64,000 nt of DNA from NCBI GenBank assembly GCA_963969395.1, contig OZ017800.1, positions 12,494,479-12,558,478 of the forward strand, written 5' to 3'. The first letter of the stretch is position 1. The number at the start of each line of letters is the position of its first letter. This DNA is from Pseudoscleropodium purum (Eukaryota; Streptophyta; Bryopsida; Hypnales; Brachytheciaceae). The notes under the pieces are model-generated. The model worked only from the letters and a program-made list of their open reading frames with translations. It was not told the origin of the DNA and did no database searches. The position numbers and the translations under genes were made by a program. Shown here piece after piece: positions 21,377-31,848 of the stretch.

Positions 21377-21545
21377 GTGTTAAGCATGGTTGTCACATTG
21401 GACAAATTACTATTCATTTCACATCCTATAAGATAAGTTACTATTGATCAGATGTACATAAGACGTAAATCTGATGAATAGTAACTTGTCCTATAGGACG
21501 TGAAATGAATAGTAATCTGTCCAATGTGACAACCATGGTGTTAAG
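21377..21545. mobile_element. MITE with long terminal inverted repeats and 8-bp target duplication (hAT-like)
   Basis: The element spans 21,385-21,537 (153 bp). Its ends read catggttgtcacattggac and the reverse complement. The inverted repeats match over 38 bp with one mismatch and continue inwards with lower identity. It is flanked by the direct repeat gtgttaag at 21,377-21,384 and 21,538-21,545. An 8-bp target duplication is the hAT superfamily size. There is no coding capacity, so it is non-autonomous. Confidence 0.85.
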
Positions 21546-24500
21546 TCTTACAAGAGTGGTTGTGAGGTGTGTATTTTGGAAGTCAAATACTAAAAAACAA
21601 AAGAGTGGAATCAAAGCACTTGGAAATCATTCTAGGACTAGGTATATTAGGAGAAAAATAGGAAAGGTTAGTGAGGAATATTTAGGCTTACAAAGTTGGT
21701 TAGCTAGAGTTCAAAAAGTAGATTTTCTCCAAAGATTTGGATCTAGAAAAATCACTAAAAAATAGTGAAAATTTGAAAAATGAAAAATAGAAAATTAGCA
21801 AGGGAAGTTGATAGGAAATAGAAGGCATTGGAAAGCATTTTCAAGATTGTCTTTCAAAAACCAAGATTTAAAAAAAATAAAATAAAATGCAGACAAAATA
21901 CAAGAAAGTCATGGAGGAGACACACAAAAAAGCAATGGAATTGGACACACAAGTCATTCACAAGGAAAACCACGACGTGGAGGTGAGAACTTAATCACAA
22001 CCCTTTAAGTGTGTTTTAATTCTTTAATTTGGTATTACTTATCCACAAAAATTAAGATTGTAGTTAGTAATTACGATCAGACCAATTAAGTCAATTAAAA
22101 AGTATAATTTAAAATAATAATTGAATAGGAAATTTCTATAGCTTTCAAACGAGATATTAAACGTAGAAAGTTGATAAAAATTGATTATACTACAAGTAGT
22201 TGAAGTTAGCTTTAATAGTGGATGGAAGTATAAAAGTTCATCCAAAGAAATATTTTGAAAGCATCTTAGAATCTACATTAGAGTTAGTGACCCAAGGTAA
22301 AAAAAAAAGGAACAAAAGCAATTAGAAGCATAAATAATTTCAAGTTTTCAAAGGTAAAAAAGAATTATGTGAGAATTTTGATGAACTGGACAATGGTCAA
22401 AATTCTCTCATAAATAAAATTTACCTTGAAGTCAAAGATAATTTACGCTATAATTTTACAAACCAAAACAAGAATTACTGAGGAAAATTATTAAAAATTA
22501 AAAACATAAAAAACCAAAAGATAAAGAAGTAACAAACCAATAGAAAATCTTAACGGAATATTTTGAATTTAAATAGATAGAATATTTTAGAGAATAATTT
22601 TAGGATTTAAAAAATATTTAAAAAAAAAATTGGACATTTATTGAAGAACTTGAATTAAGATGAAGTTTTAATTAGAAGGAATTGATGAAGTCAACCAAGA
22701 TAACCAAATTCCATCAAATTCAAAACTTAGCTAGAAGATAGAAAGCAAAATTTTATCCAACAAACAAAATCCATTTTTGATAGTTAGAGAATACAAAATT
22801 GGTGAATGAAATTTTGAATGGTAAAAGTGTTCAAACTTCATCCTTAAATATCTTTTAGGAATCATGGTAGAATTTTAGAATCTTAATCATTTTGGAAAAA
22901 ACATAAAAAAACCTACAAATCGACTTAAGTACATTTTTCCTTTTTTACAAAACTCCTTAACCCTCAGATCGTCCAATTTCACAGAAAAACATTTGCATTT
23001 ATCACCAAATTACAATGTCAACTTAGTAAAAAGCTCCATTGCTTTGAAGGGAGCTTGTTGCTATAGATCAACTCACTCATAGAATTTAGATTGATAGAAC
23101 TTAGTTATGTATGTTTGGTCTCAAGGGTGGAGATCAAGATACTCACATTACCAAAAAAAAAATATGAGGTTAAAGGACAAAACATGCATAACACCAATCA
23201 ATTTACAACTCCTTAAAATCTACTCTACAATTCTTTAAGATGAATTTTCAATGTGATTTTTTCTCCAAGCTCTAGCATATTTGAGGTTCATTTCCAAGAG
23301 CCCTCAACACTAGAAAAATAAGATTTGCAATAGGCACCCTTGTATAGGTTCTTGCATAGAAAAAAATCATAATCATTCATTTTCTAAATTGGAATTTTGA
23401 TGCTAAAATTAGACTTCAATGCAAAATTGTCAAAAAAACACCCTATTAAAAATAGTAACTTGGTAAGATTTTATTTAACTTCAAAGTTCTTCAATACTAG
23501 AATTTGGTGCCTTGGGCATTTTGAGATTATGTATTAAATTAGACATTTTTGCATATAAGACATTAAGTCTTGCCTGTGAAATGGGACCAACAAGTTGGAT
23601 TTCCCTAAGGAAGAACGCAAGAATTTTTTATTTTTCACACAATTTTATTTTTCAAATTTTGAATTCATATTTGCAATCAAAAAACCAAATTAGCTAAGGG
23701 AGGTCTAGAATGTACCCTACACACAACTCAAAATAGTTTTTTCTTTTTTTACTTATATCCTTGGGAACCCCAAATTACCTTGTTAGGCCTACTTTGTGGG
23801 CAGGATTTAGTGTCTTGCTTTTTGCATTACTGGAATCAGTGTGTAGAAACATAAAAGCAAAAATAAAACTTGAGTAGTTCTCAAATAGTCAATGTGTATT
23901 GAATGGTTCGAATGCTAAGGGCAATGAATAAATTGTAAAGTTTCTTGCACATGCAAATGTTGTCTTTTAATCTCCATGTACTTTTCATTTTGTAGAACTC
24001 CTGTAGTTTCATTTGATTTGAGTATATTACAACCTTCAATTCATCCAGTCTTTTACACCTCAAGTACAGGAAGGAGGGGCATGCTTTGTTTTTCGTGCCT
24101 TGTTGTGTGCAGTCCCTCGAGCTTCGAAAAATTCCCGACTTCTTCGCTTTGTTGCAAGCTCTTTCAACTGCAAACAAGGGTTCATTCTTTGCAAACTAAG
24201 GTTAGTCCTTTTCCTTCATTGTAAGTGATTAAGTTCACTTCACTTCAAAGAAGGATATGTTCATTCAGTTTTCAAGAATTCTTCTACTTTCAATGAGGAC
24301 AAGCTTCAGGAATGCGGTGTACTTCTTGCAAAACGTACCACGAAGTTCATGTCATTACTTGTAAATTTTTAAGGAGTTAGGCACTTGTAATAATGTTGCC
24401 GCACCAATCCTCGTAGTTACACTCCTTTTTAGTAACGCTTACATTAGGGTTGTCTACTCTAACGTGATTCAACCAATCTACATTGTTGCATATGTAAGTA

Positions 24501-25970
24501 TGAAGTGGGAAGCACTTTCAAACTTGAAGTGTACTTGAGCAATACACGCTCCTTTGCCTCCTAGAATTTCTTCTTCCAAAAGTACTTTGTGCTTTGCACT
24601 CTAATTTCCACCCTTCAAAAAAGCACATGCTTCACTGTTCACTTCAGAATTCCAGCCTTCTCATTCAATTCATTTTGACTCTCGAGTCTTGACATGTCTA
24701 TCCCCACATTCCATTATACTTGGGAATGGATTCAATTTTTATGTAATTCTTTTGATTCATTTATTTCACGATGGTGGAGGAGAAAAAGACCAGAAGTTAC
24801 GGAAGAAGGAACAAATTGAGAAGGATTACCCCCCATGGCCCACTCCGAGTGTGGCAAATGAAGAATACTTACGATTTCGAGCACAATTGAATGTGAAAAG
24901 GATTAGACTGGCTTTCATACTCGATGTAAGAATCGAATGAAGACACTTGATGTCAAAGGGTAACACAGGCATGGCTTCCCACGATTCTCACAGATCTTTG
25001 AAATCAGTTAGTTTCATCGTGCCGTAGGTGTTCAGTCGATGCGATCGCCCCCGACACAAACCCCACGAGATTTTTTTTGAAATTCAGAAGCTTGTGGTGA
25101 CCGTGGAGGGGCCTCACTACGAGCATCCACGCACAATTCCAGGGAGTGAGTCAATCAACTTCAAACACAATCCAATCTTAAATTTCTTTTTTGAAATTGA
25201 GAAGTCCTATATAACATTGTATAACCAGGCAAGGGTGCTCTTCATGCTGGGAAGGTATTATGCTTTGCTAAATGCCTGAGAGGGACTTATCAGATAATTT
25301 AAGGATTGGGGATGGCTGAGGAGCCATAGAAGACAATTTTGTTCACTGTAGAAGTCCCCTTTCACCAAGGATGCAAAAGGGACCCTGCGTCATCGGTAAA
25401 CAATGTTACATGCCCCTGGGCACCGAGGCACCGCAGCGTCACCACAAGCTCCGCACAAGCATTCAATCACAAAAGCAATGGCCACATTGATTACTTGAAG
25501 ACAATCACTTCATTTGCGAAGGAGGGAGGATCTAGTCCTGGGTTGGATGAGTACTCTGTTGTTTTGCGAAAGGCCCTCGCCTGTTTTCTGATATTCGGAA
25601 ATGGAAGCTTCAATTCACCTCTCTCTGCATTGATTTGTGAGTCCTGTGAAATGGTCACATTACGGAATGTATTTCAAGTATAAGGGACTTTCAATTAAAT
25701 TCGCACAGTTTTGCAAACTGTTACGTACCTATTGTTGGTAAGAAATTAAAGGAAAAAACTGCTTGTGGTAAAAACTCCTTTTGGGCAATCAGAAACAGTG
25801 TCTGTTTAGAAATCAATGGTGATGCGTTGGCAGTGGGTAGGGAAATCACATGCTTTTCTCTAATACTCCCCAGACCAGTGGCTAGAACACTATCAAGTAA
25901 CTAAACAATCCAAGTTGAGATTGAGTGAGACATTCAAAATCTGATGGTAACTTTCATGAATTTTATTGAT
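21546..25970. other. AT-rich spacer between segments A and B, second part
   Basis: From 21.5 to 23.9 kb it is low-GC with no plausible gene. From about 24.0 kb GC rises and several short exon-like frames appear, described separately (24,762-24,940). Frames at 25,028-25,279 and 25,339-25,683 are open on the plus strand but match nothing I know. No complete gene can be assembled. Confidence 0.45.
24762..24940 (+). CDS. Possible orphan exon (unrecognised)
   Basis: A plus-strand stretch reads GGGEKDQKLRKKEQIEKDY followed by PPWPTPSVANEEYLRFRAQ. The charged start and the proline-tryptophan motif look protein-like, and base composition is higher in GC than the surroundings. No clear splice boundaries or neighbours confirm it, and I do not recognise the family. 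It may be a fragment of a degraded gene. Confidence 0.25.
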
Positions 25971-25979
25971 TTGTAATAG

Positions 25980-27517
25980 CAGCAGGTGATTTCTTTCTGC
26001 TTCTGGAATGGCGAGACGAGTAACAGCACACTATTATTTAATTTATTGTACGCTGTCGGTGCAGGTAGACCTCGGAGGAGGTGCTGCACCCAACGACCAA
26101 TTGATACCCACATGCAGTTTGAGGAAAATGTTGTTAAATCTTCGAGCCTCTTCAAGTATCTGGAAGAGAGCAAATCACACGATAAATACATCATTTGCAT
26201 TTGGATAATAGCTATTACTGTTTGGACAAGCACGCCACTTTGATTGTCTCAGGAGAGTTGTTGAAAGGGAGAAGGTTTACAATGAGGTTGGTGACATTGG
26301 AAAAGATGGCATAAGATTACGTGTCAAATGCTTGGTAATCACTTGGAACAAATTAGACTCCTGATGGAAGATTCATCCACATATATCCCACGATGAACTC
26401 GTATCCCTGTTCACTTACCGTGTGCACTGGTCATCTTGCCTGCAGTTGCTTCTGGGCAGGCTGAGGATGCTACAAGGGCCCGGTTATCCACATGAGCATG
26501 TGCCACAACAGTACCGTACAACAATAATGAGACTAATCTGGTCATGTGAGACTTGCAAACGTTCACAAGTACTCCAGGTGTGGCAATTTTCTGACCAAGG
26601 ACTTACCCTATTTTTGTACGGATTTCAGCAGAAACTTTGAACAATCTTAACTAAAACTAAACCTTCCCTCACCCTTGGTGATATATGTGCATGAGGCATG
26701 TTTCGGAAATTGCGAAATTTAACGACTCAAAGCTTTGAAATTGGCTACTTAAGATTGAGGTAAATCTGACAAACTAGAATTGGTCGTTTTGATGAAGATA
26801 AGTAATTTGCCTTCAAAAATTTGCTCGTGAGTTGGACCGCCTCACCTCGAACACCAGAGATGGAAAGGCCTCTCTCATTTCATGCCAGTACAATTCCGTA
26901 TCATCATCTGCTCAGACTTGAGAGTTCTGTTCAGTCTTTAGTTGAAGAAATGTTGATGACTCCAGAAATTTATGTCATGAATGAACATGTACTGATTTGC
27001 AATAGAAGCAGTGTTTTGTTGCTAGTACTTTGCAGGATATTTATAACTTCATGTCTACTTTGTCATGTTGGTGAACAAGCACATGAGACTTTTATGCAAT
27101 TTCTTTTGAAACAAAATGGATTTCATGTTAAACTAGTTGGACATGACGAATTTTCAGTTAATTTCCAGCTGGATGTTCCCATACCTCGTATGTGTTATCC
27201 CCTAAATGCTCCGACATACACATTCTGCATGATGTACAAAGTGCTTCAGACTGAGGCACGTTTGTTCAAGTAACTTTTCATTCATCCAAAGTAATTCTTG
27301 ACATTCCTTTTTCACTAATTTCATTAATTTGAGGTAAATAATAGATTTGTAAACAGATATGAACCAAAATTTGCAAAATTTCAAAAAAGTATGTAGGTGT
27401 TAAAAGGGTTAAGAGGGATATGTTTGATCCCGTGGATGGCGTCGGTAAATGCAGGGGAATTGATCGTCTTCAACCCGAATGCAACCCAGCACCTTCCTGC
27501 TGCCGTGAATGCCGCAT
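25980..27517. repeat. Duplicated spacer module, copy 1
   Basis: From about 26,210 to 27,517 this is collinear with about 40,560-41,877, with many substitutions and small indels, so it is an older duplication than A/C. It contains an exon-like stretch at about 26,060-26,200 (HMQFEENVVKSSSLFKYLEE) after a gtgcag acceptor. It also contains an open frame at 26,821-27,273, which is broken in copy 2, and a shared frame around WMASVNAGELIVFNPNA (from about 27,430). At about 27,517 similarity ends, and a leader module begins at about 27,548. Confidence 0.7.
26821..27273 (+). pseudogene. Unrecognised open frame in spacer copy 1, broken in copy 2
   Basis: The 150-codon frame starts with TTG and has no recognisable domain. 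In the related copy at about 41,170-41,630 the frame is interrupted by indels and stops. Either it is a gene fragment under no constraint or a chance frame; the disrupted duplicate argues against function. Confidence 0.2.
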
Positions 27518-27547
27518 TTCTGGCCACATTATACACTGACTATCTCA

Positions 27548-27920
27548 TTATACTCATCCGCAGGCTCAAAGTTTTCTTTTATAGTGTTGTTGACGGTGGC
27601 AAAATTCACTGGAGCTCCTGTGTACCGACAAGGGTTTCGGAATGACGATGTCGGGGGCGGTACATTAAGCCTTGTTTCGTGTTCCAATCATGTCTGCTGG
27701 GTGGCGGTTACCTTCGTGCTGGCCGTGATGTTCAGTCAGGCTATGGGCTCTCTGGAGTTACGACGAGGGCAGCCACGAGGGTTTCACTGTAGAGTACAGT
27801 GGCGTTGAGCTTTTAGAGGAAGAGCTTGCCATGCTTTTAACTTAACTTAGAGGCCATTTTCACGTTATTTGCTGGTTGTCCGCCTATGATCTTTTTGTTG
27901 AATGGGTGTTAGATTCGTGC
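27548..27920. repeat. Leader module L3 (3' half)
   Basis: This carries the actcatccgcagg start, the reading LKVFFYSVVDGG, and then the 'gggtttcggaatgacgatg' block and 'gagggtttcactgtagagta' block of the leader family. A deletion shortens the region before EEELAML. It runs straight into another leader half at about 27,920. Confidence 0.7.
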
Positions 27921-28320
27921 ACTGAAGACGCTCTAACAGACACGGTAAAATTTTTAGATCGTACAGTACGTCTCTCTGACAACCTATGACCGTGCAAACC
28001 CTCTCTGGCCCCACCGAGGACAGTTCGTCCAATAGTTTTCTTGCGGCAGTTTGACGCGTTTTGAACACTGTTCATCTTCTTCCTTTTGCAGCACGTCTCT
28101 CAGAAAATGCCACCACTCTGCGCAGCTCTAACTCCGGCAGAGAGCGGAAGATTGAACTTGTCAATATGGGAGTCTAGATTCCATACGAAGTGCTAAGTGC
28201 TTTGTATCTTCTGCAATTCAGGTCCACAGACACTCGTCCGCAGCCTCAAAGTTTTCTTTTACTGTGGCGTTGAAGGTGGCAGCTCCTGTGTACCGACAAG
28301 GGTTTCGGATGCCGGGGTTT
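27920..28320. repeat. Leader module L4 (5' half), truncated at the junction with segment B
   Basis: This repeats the 5' half of the family: cacggtaa, 'tctctctgacaacc', 'gaccgtgc', 'gaggacagttcgtccaa', 'gggagtctagat', then the caaagtttt block and 'gacaagggtttcgg'. It breaks off at about 28,312-28,325, where LRR-tail sequence begins. Confidence 0.7.
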
Positions 28321-28325
28321 AGGGT

Positions 28326-28885
28326 CAATTTAATTAGGCCTAATATCTGTAGTTGTGAGGTTCTTACGAGTCTACTATAGTCCCTTGGTGATATGTATGA
28401 TTTAATTAGCCTTAATCTCTTTGGATGCAAGGAGCTTACAAGTCTACCAGACTCCATTGGCAAGTTTGTCAATCCATCATAGTTTTACCATCAAAACTAA
28501 AAGTTACTCATATGTCTATCAGATTTCAATAGTAACTTAGTCAACTTATAGACACTTGATATTCCTAGTTGAAAGGGGCTCAAAAATCTACTAGATTGCA
28601 TTGGTGATATGGTTAATATAACAAGCCTTGATCTTTTGGGTTGCAAGAGTACTCAAAATTCTACAAAATTCTATCAACAAGTTGGTCAACTTATCAACAC
28701 TTGCTATTTCTTATTTCAAAGGGCTCATAAGCCTACCAAACTCCATTGGTGATATGGTCAATTTAACTAGCTTTGATCTTTGTGGTTTACCAAAATCCAT
28801 TTGCAAGTTTGTCAATTTATCAAAGCTTCACCTTCAAGCAAATGCACACTATGTTGGATCAAAGTTGGCAAAAGTGCAATCATAA
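28326..28885 (+). pseudogene. Truncated LRR tail in segment B
   Basis: This corresponds to 10,232-10,791 of segment A, the last, most degraded LRRs. It has the same stops and frameshifts (for example after the 'agtccatcatag' equivalent, and the shift before the 28,628-28,885 frame). No hydrolase, NB-ARC or intact LRR sequence precedes it, so segment B encodes no receptor. Confidence 0.85.
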
Positions 28886-31547
28886 AAGTCCATTTCATTT
28901 TTTTGCATATAACTTCTATATTTTTTATATTAAATTTTTTTTTTCTCTTAATTTCTTCATAGTGTGTTAAAGCAAAAGATGAAGAAATTTTATTGAAATT
29001 TACTTTGTATATTTTCTATAAAGAACTTCATAGATGACAATAAATATTGATTTATTTCAAAAAATTAAAAAATTGATTATAATGAAAATAAACTTTATTG
29101 AAAGTTAAACCACCCTTAGAAATATTTATTATGTAGTTCAATTATTTGATAAGATAGATTTGTGTAAATTTGATTTTAAGTATGTTTAATGTATCTCCAA
29201 ATCAATATTATTTCTGATAAAATAATAATACGTAAACTAGTCCATATCTACAAATTTAGAGATACAACTCTACATATTTCAAATCAAACATTTGATTACA
29301 TATTTACCTATTTAAATATATAACCTTCTTTTGCAAAATATTTGAATTCCCAATAGATCAATGAATCTATTGTCAAAAATGTGGACATTCATAGAATTTA
29401 AAAAGTACATTTTAAAATCCTATACAAATAGAGCATAAACAATTTTGCAAATATTTGTTTTATATTTTATAGATCATCAAGTATTCAACATTAATATGTG
29501 TCCTTTTGATATTCTATGACTCCTATACATTTGAAATTATAAAAATTCAAGAAAACCCATTGAAATAAGCATTATGATAGTCCATATTGGTCTAGCTTGA
29601 TGTACATTTGCCGTTTCAAAATTGTAGTGGCTCACAAGTCTACTAGTCTTCATTGTTAAGTTGATCAATCTATCCACACTTGATATTTCTAGAGGCAAAG
29701 GACTTATAAGTCTACTAGCTTCTATTGGTAATATGCATAATTTAACTAGACTTGATCTTTGTAGTTGCAAGGGGCTCACAAATCTACTAGACTCCATTGG
29801 CATGTATGAATCACCATATTGATTTACTTTTTAAATTGTGGAAAATATAAAGATTATGCACGAATTTACTTATTATTTGCAAGTCTAAAAGTCTTAGTGC
29901 TCCAAATTAATCTATAACGACTAATTAGGGAGTTTTCTATTACCTAGGGATAGGAATATAAAGAGCTTACCACTAAAATTTTAAAAATGTAGTTAGAAAA
30001 AAATATATAAAAGTTTAGGAAAGAATAGGGGTTTAAAACTAAAAAGATGTTAATCAAGATTTGATAGAATAAAAAAATGAGGCTAAAAATATAATGATGA
30101 TAATATAAAAACCAAAAACCAAAAATGAAAAACATATAGTACAAGTAAGAAATTGGATTAAAATTAAATTGCAATCCAAAAAATAAGAAATATAAAAAGT
30201 ATAAAAATAAAATAAAAATAAAAGACTACAATTCTACAAATAGAAATTAAAACCCAAAATCAAGTGGAAAACCAAGAAAATAAGATATACAAAATATTTA
30301 AAAATGAATTAAAAACAAAGAGACTAAAAGGACAAAATAAAACTAAAGTAAATTGAAAACCACAAAAATTATAAATAAGAAAAAACACAAAAGAAATTTG
30401 TAAAACTAAAACTACTACTAGAATATTAGAATAATGAGAAAAACACTAAAATTGGAATTATAGAATAATTTAGAGGATTTTGTAGTAATTTAGGAGATTT
30501 AACAATATAGTAGCACAATTTGCATTAAAATAGCACTATTTACAGCAAATTAGCAAATTTATAGTAATTTAGCGCAATTTGCACTAATTTGTACTAATTT
30601 GCCAAATTAGAAGCAGATGAAAGTAGTTAGGGAAATTAATCCATTAGGAAGTGGGATATATCCAAAAAGTACAGTTTGAAGCCCTTTCTTTCTCAACTTT
30701 CTTTTAACTTTGTGTGCATGATGTGTTTTGATAATTTGATGAAAAATTGTGGTAAAAAATGCAAGAAAAATGCAAGATGATTGCAATGAATTTGGAATAG
30801 AACTAGACAATTTGTCAATTAGGTTCACTTGTTTGTAAGAGCAATTGGGTGAAAATTAGACAATGTTTAGGACATATTAGGGTTGATTGGAAAAATAGTG
30901 TTTGGAAATGGGGTAAAAGATGATTTGGAATATAGGTGTTAGAATAGATTGGAGATTGCTGGTAGGATACATGAACGGTTGGAGAGATGATTTGGGAGCT
31001 TAGGGGAGAAATTGAGGATCTTAGAAATAAATTTGAGGTTGGCTTAGAAGTATGAGCTGATTTGTTCGAATAGAGAGAAGGATTAGGGTTTATGAAGAAA
31101 AGAAAATGAAAAATGAATCCTTTATTTTCTACAATTACCAATTGTTGTCTATGATTAATCCTTGAAGGACCAACATACAATTTTTGGCTACATAGAAATT
31201 TTGGGTAGTTGCATGTAACTAGAGATTTTTATATTTTTGGCTGAAATTTTAAAAGAAAGTGGGGACAGAGAATATCTTTCATATGCACTAAATTTCATGA
31301 CATTTGGAAATATGAATCAAAAGTTATTGCCTACTATGTTACTTTTTCTTGTAAATGGGCAATCCAAGCAGATCAAAAAAATCACTTTTTTAGAAACAAA
31401 AAGTTGAAATTGGTTTTCTAGAGTTATTTATATATGGAAAGCTTTGAATCATTTCATTTTGATGAATGAGTCAAAAGTTATGAGGATTTTTTGTTTACAG
31501 GTAGTTATAGATTTTCCACTCTAAAATAAACGTTAAAGCCTTTTATC
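28886..31547. other. AT-rich 3' region of segment B, first part
   Basis: This is collinear with about 10,792-13,450 of segment A and shows only substitutions and small indels. It has no gene. It holds LRR relic B1 at 29,629-29,805. Confidence 0.6.
29629..29805 (+). pseudogene. LRR relic B1
   Basis: This is the counterpart of the relic at 11,520-11,715, with the same order of unit fragments and the same stops. In B the strand reads 'cacttgatatttctaga', slightly closer to an intact unit than in A. Confidence 0.75.
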
Positions 31548-31848
31548 CAGGGTTGACGGGACGTCCGGACGTGGACATTGTGCCCGCAGCGTCCGCTCAC
31601 ATTTGCGGACGCCGTCCGCCCCAGTCCGCCCTCGTCTGTTTGCCCGTCCATCCGTCCGCCCCGCCCTGTCCCGCCCCGTCCACCTGTTCGCCCCGTCTGC
31701 CCCCGTCCACCCCGTCCGCCCGCCCGCCCCCATCCGCCTTTTGACAGTGGGAGGGACGCTGCGTCCGTTGGCATCCGTGTGTCCGGACGTTCAGGTTACG
31801 GACGCTATTTTGGGGCGGACGTAGAGATTCGTCAACCTTGCTTTTATC
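31540..31848. mobile_element. GC-rich hAT-like non-autonomous transposon
   Basis: The element spans 31,548-31,840 (293 bp) and is flanked by cttttatc at 31,540-31,547 and 31,841-31,848. Its ends are cagggttgacg and the reverse complement of caaggttgacg, so 11 bp with one mismatch, fitting the CAGGG-type hAT end. The interior is extremely C/G-rich, with many cggacg/cgtccg and ccgtccgcc motifs near the ends, like hAT subterminal repeats. Segments A (cttttatc at 13,444) and C (61,937) carry the empty site. It encodes no transposase; the open frames inside are composition artefacts. Confidence 0.92.

Noticed and set aside
18710..25900. LTR retrotransposon between segments A and B
   Set aside because: A TATA-like box and AT-rich DNA are present, but I found no paired LTRs, primer-binding site, or gag/pol motifs in any frame.
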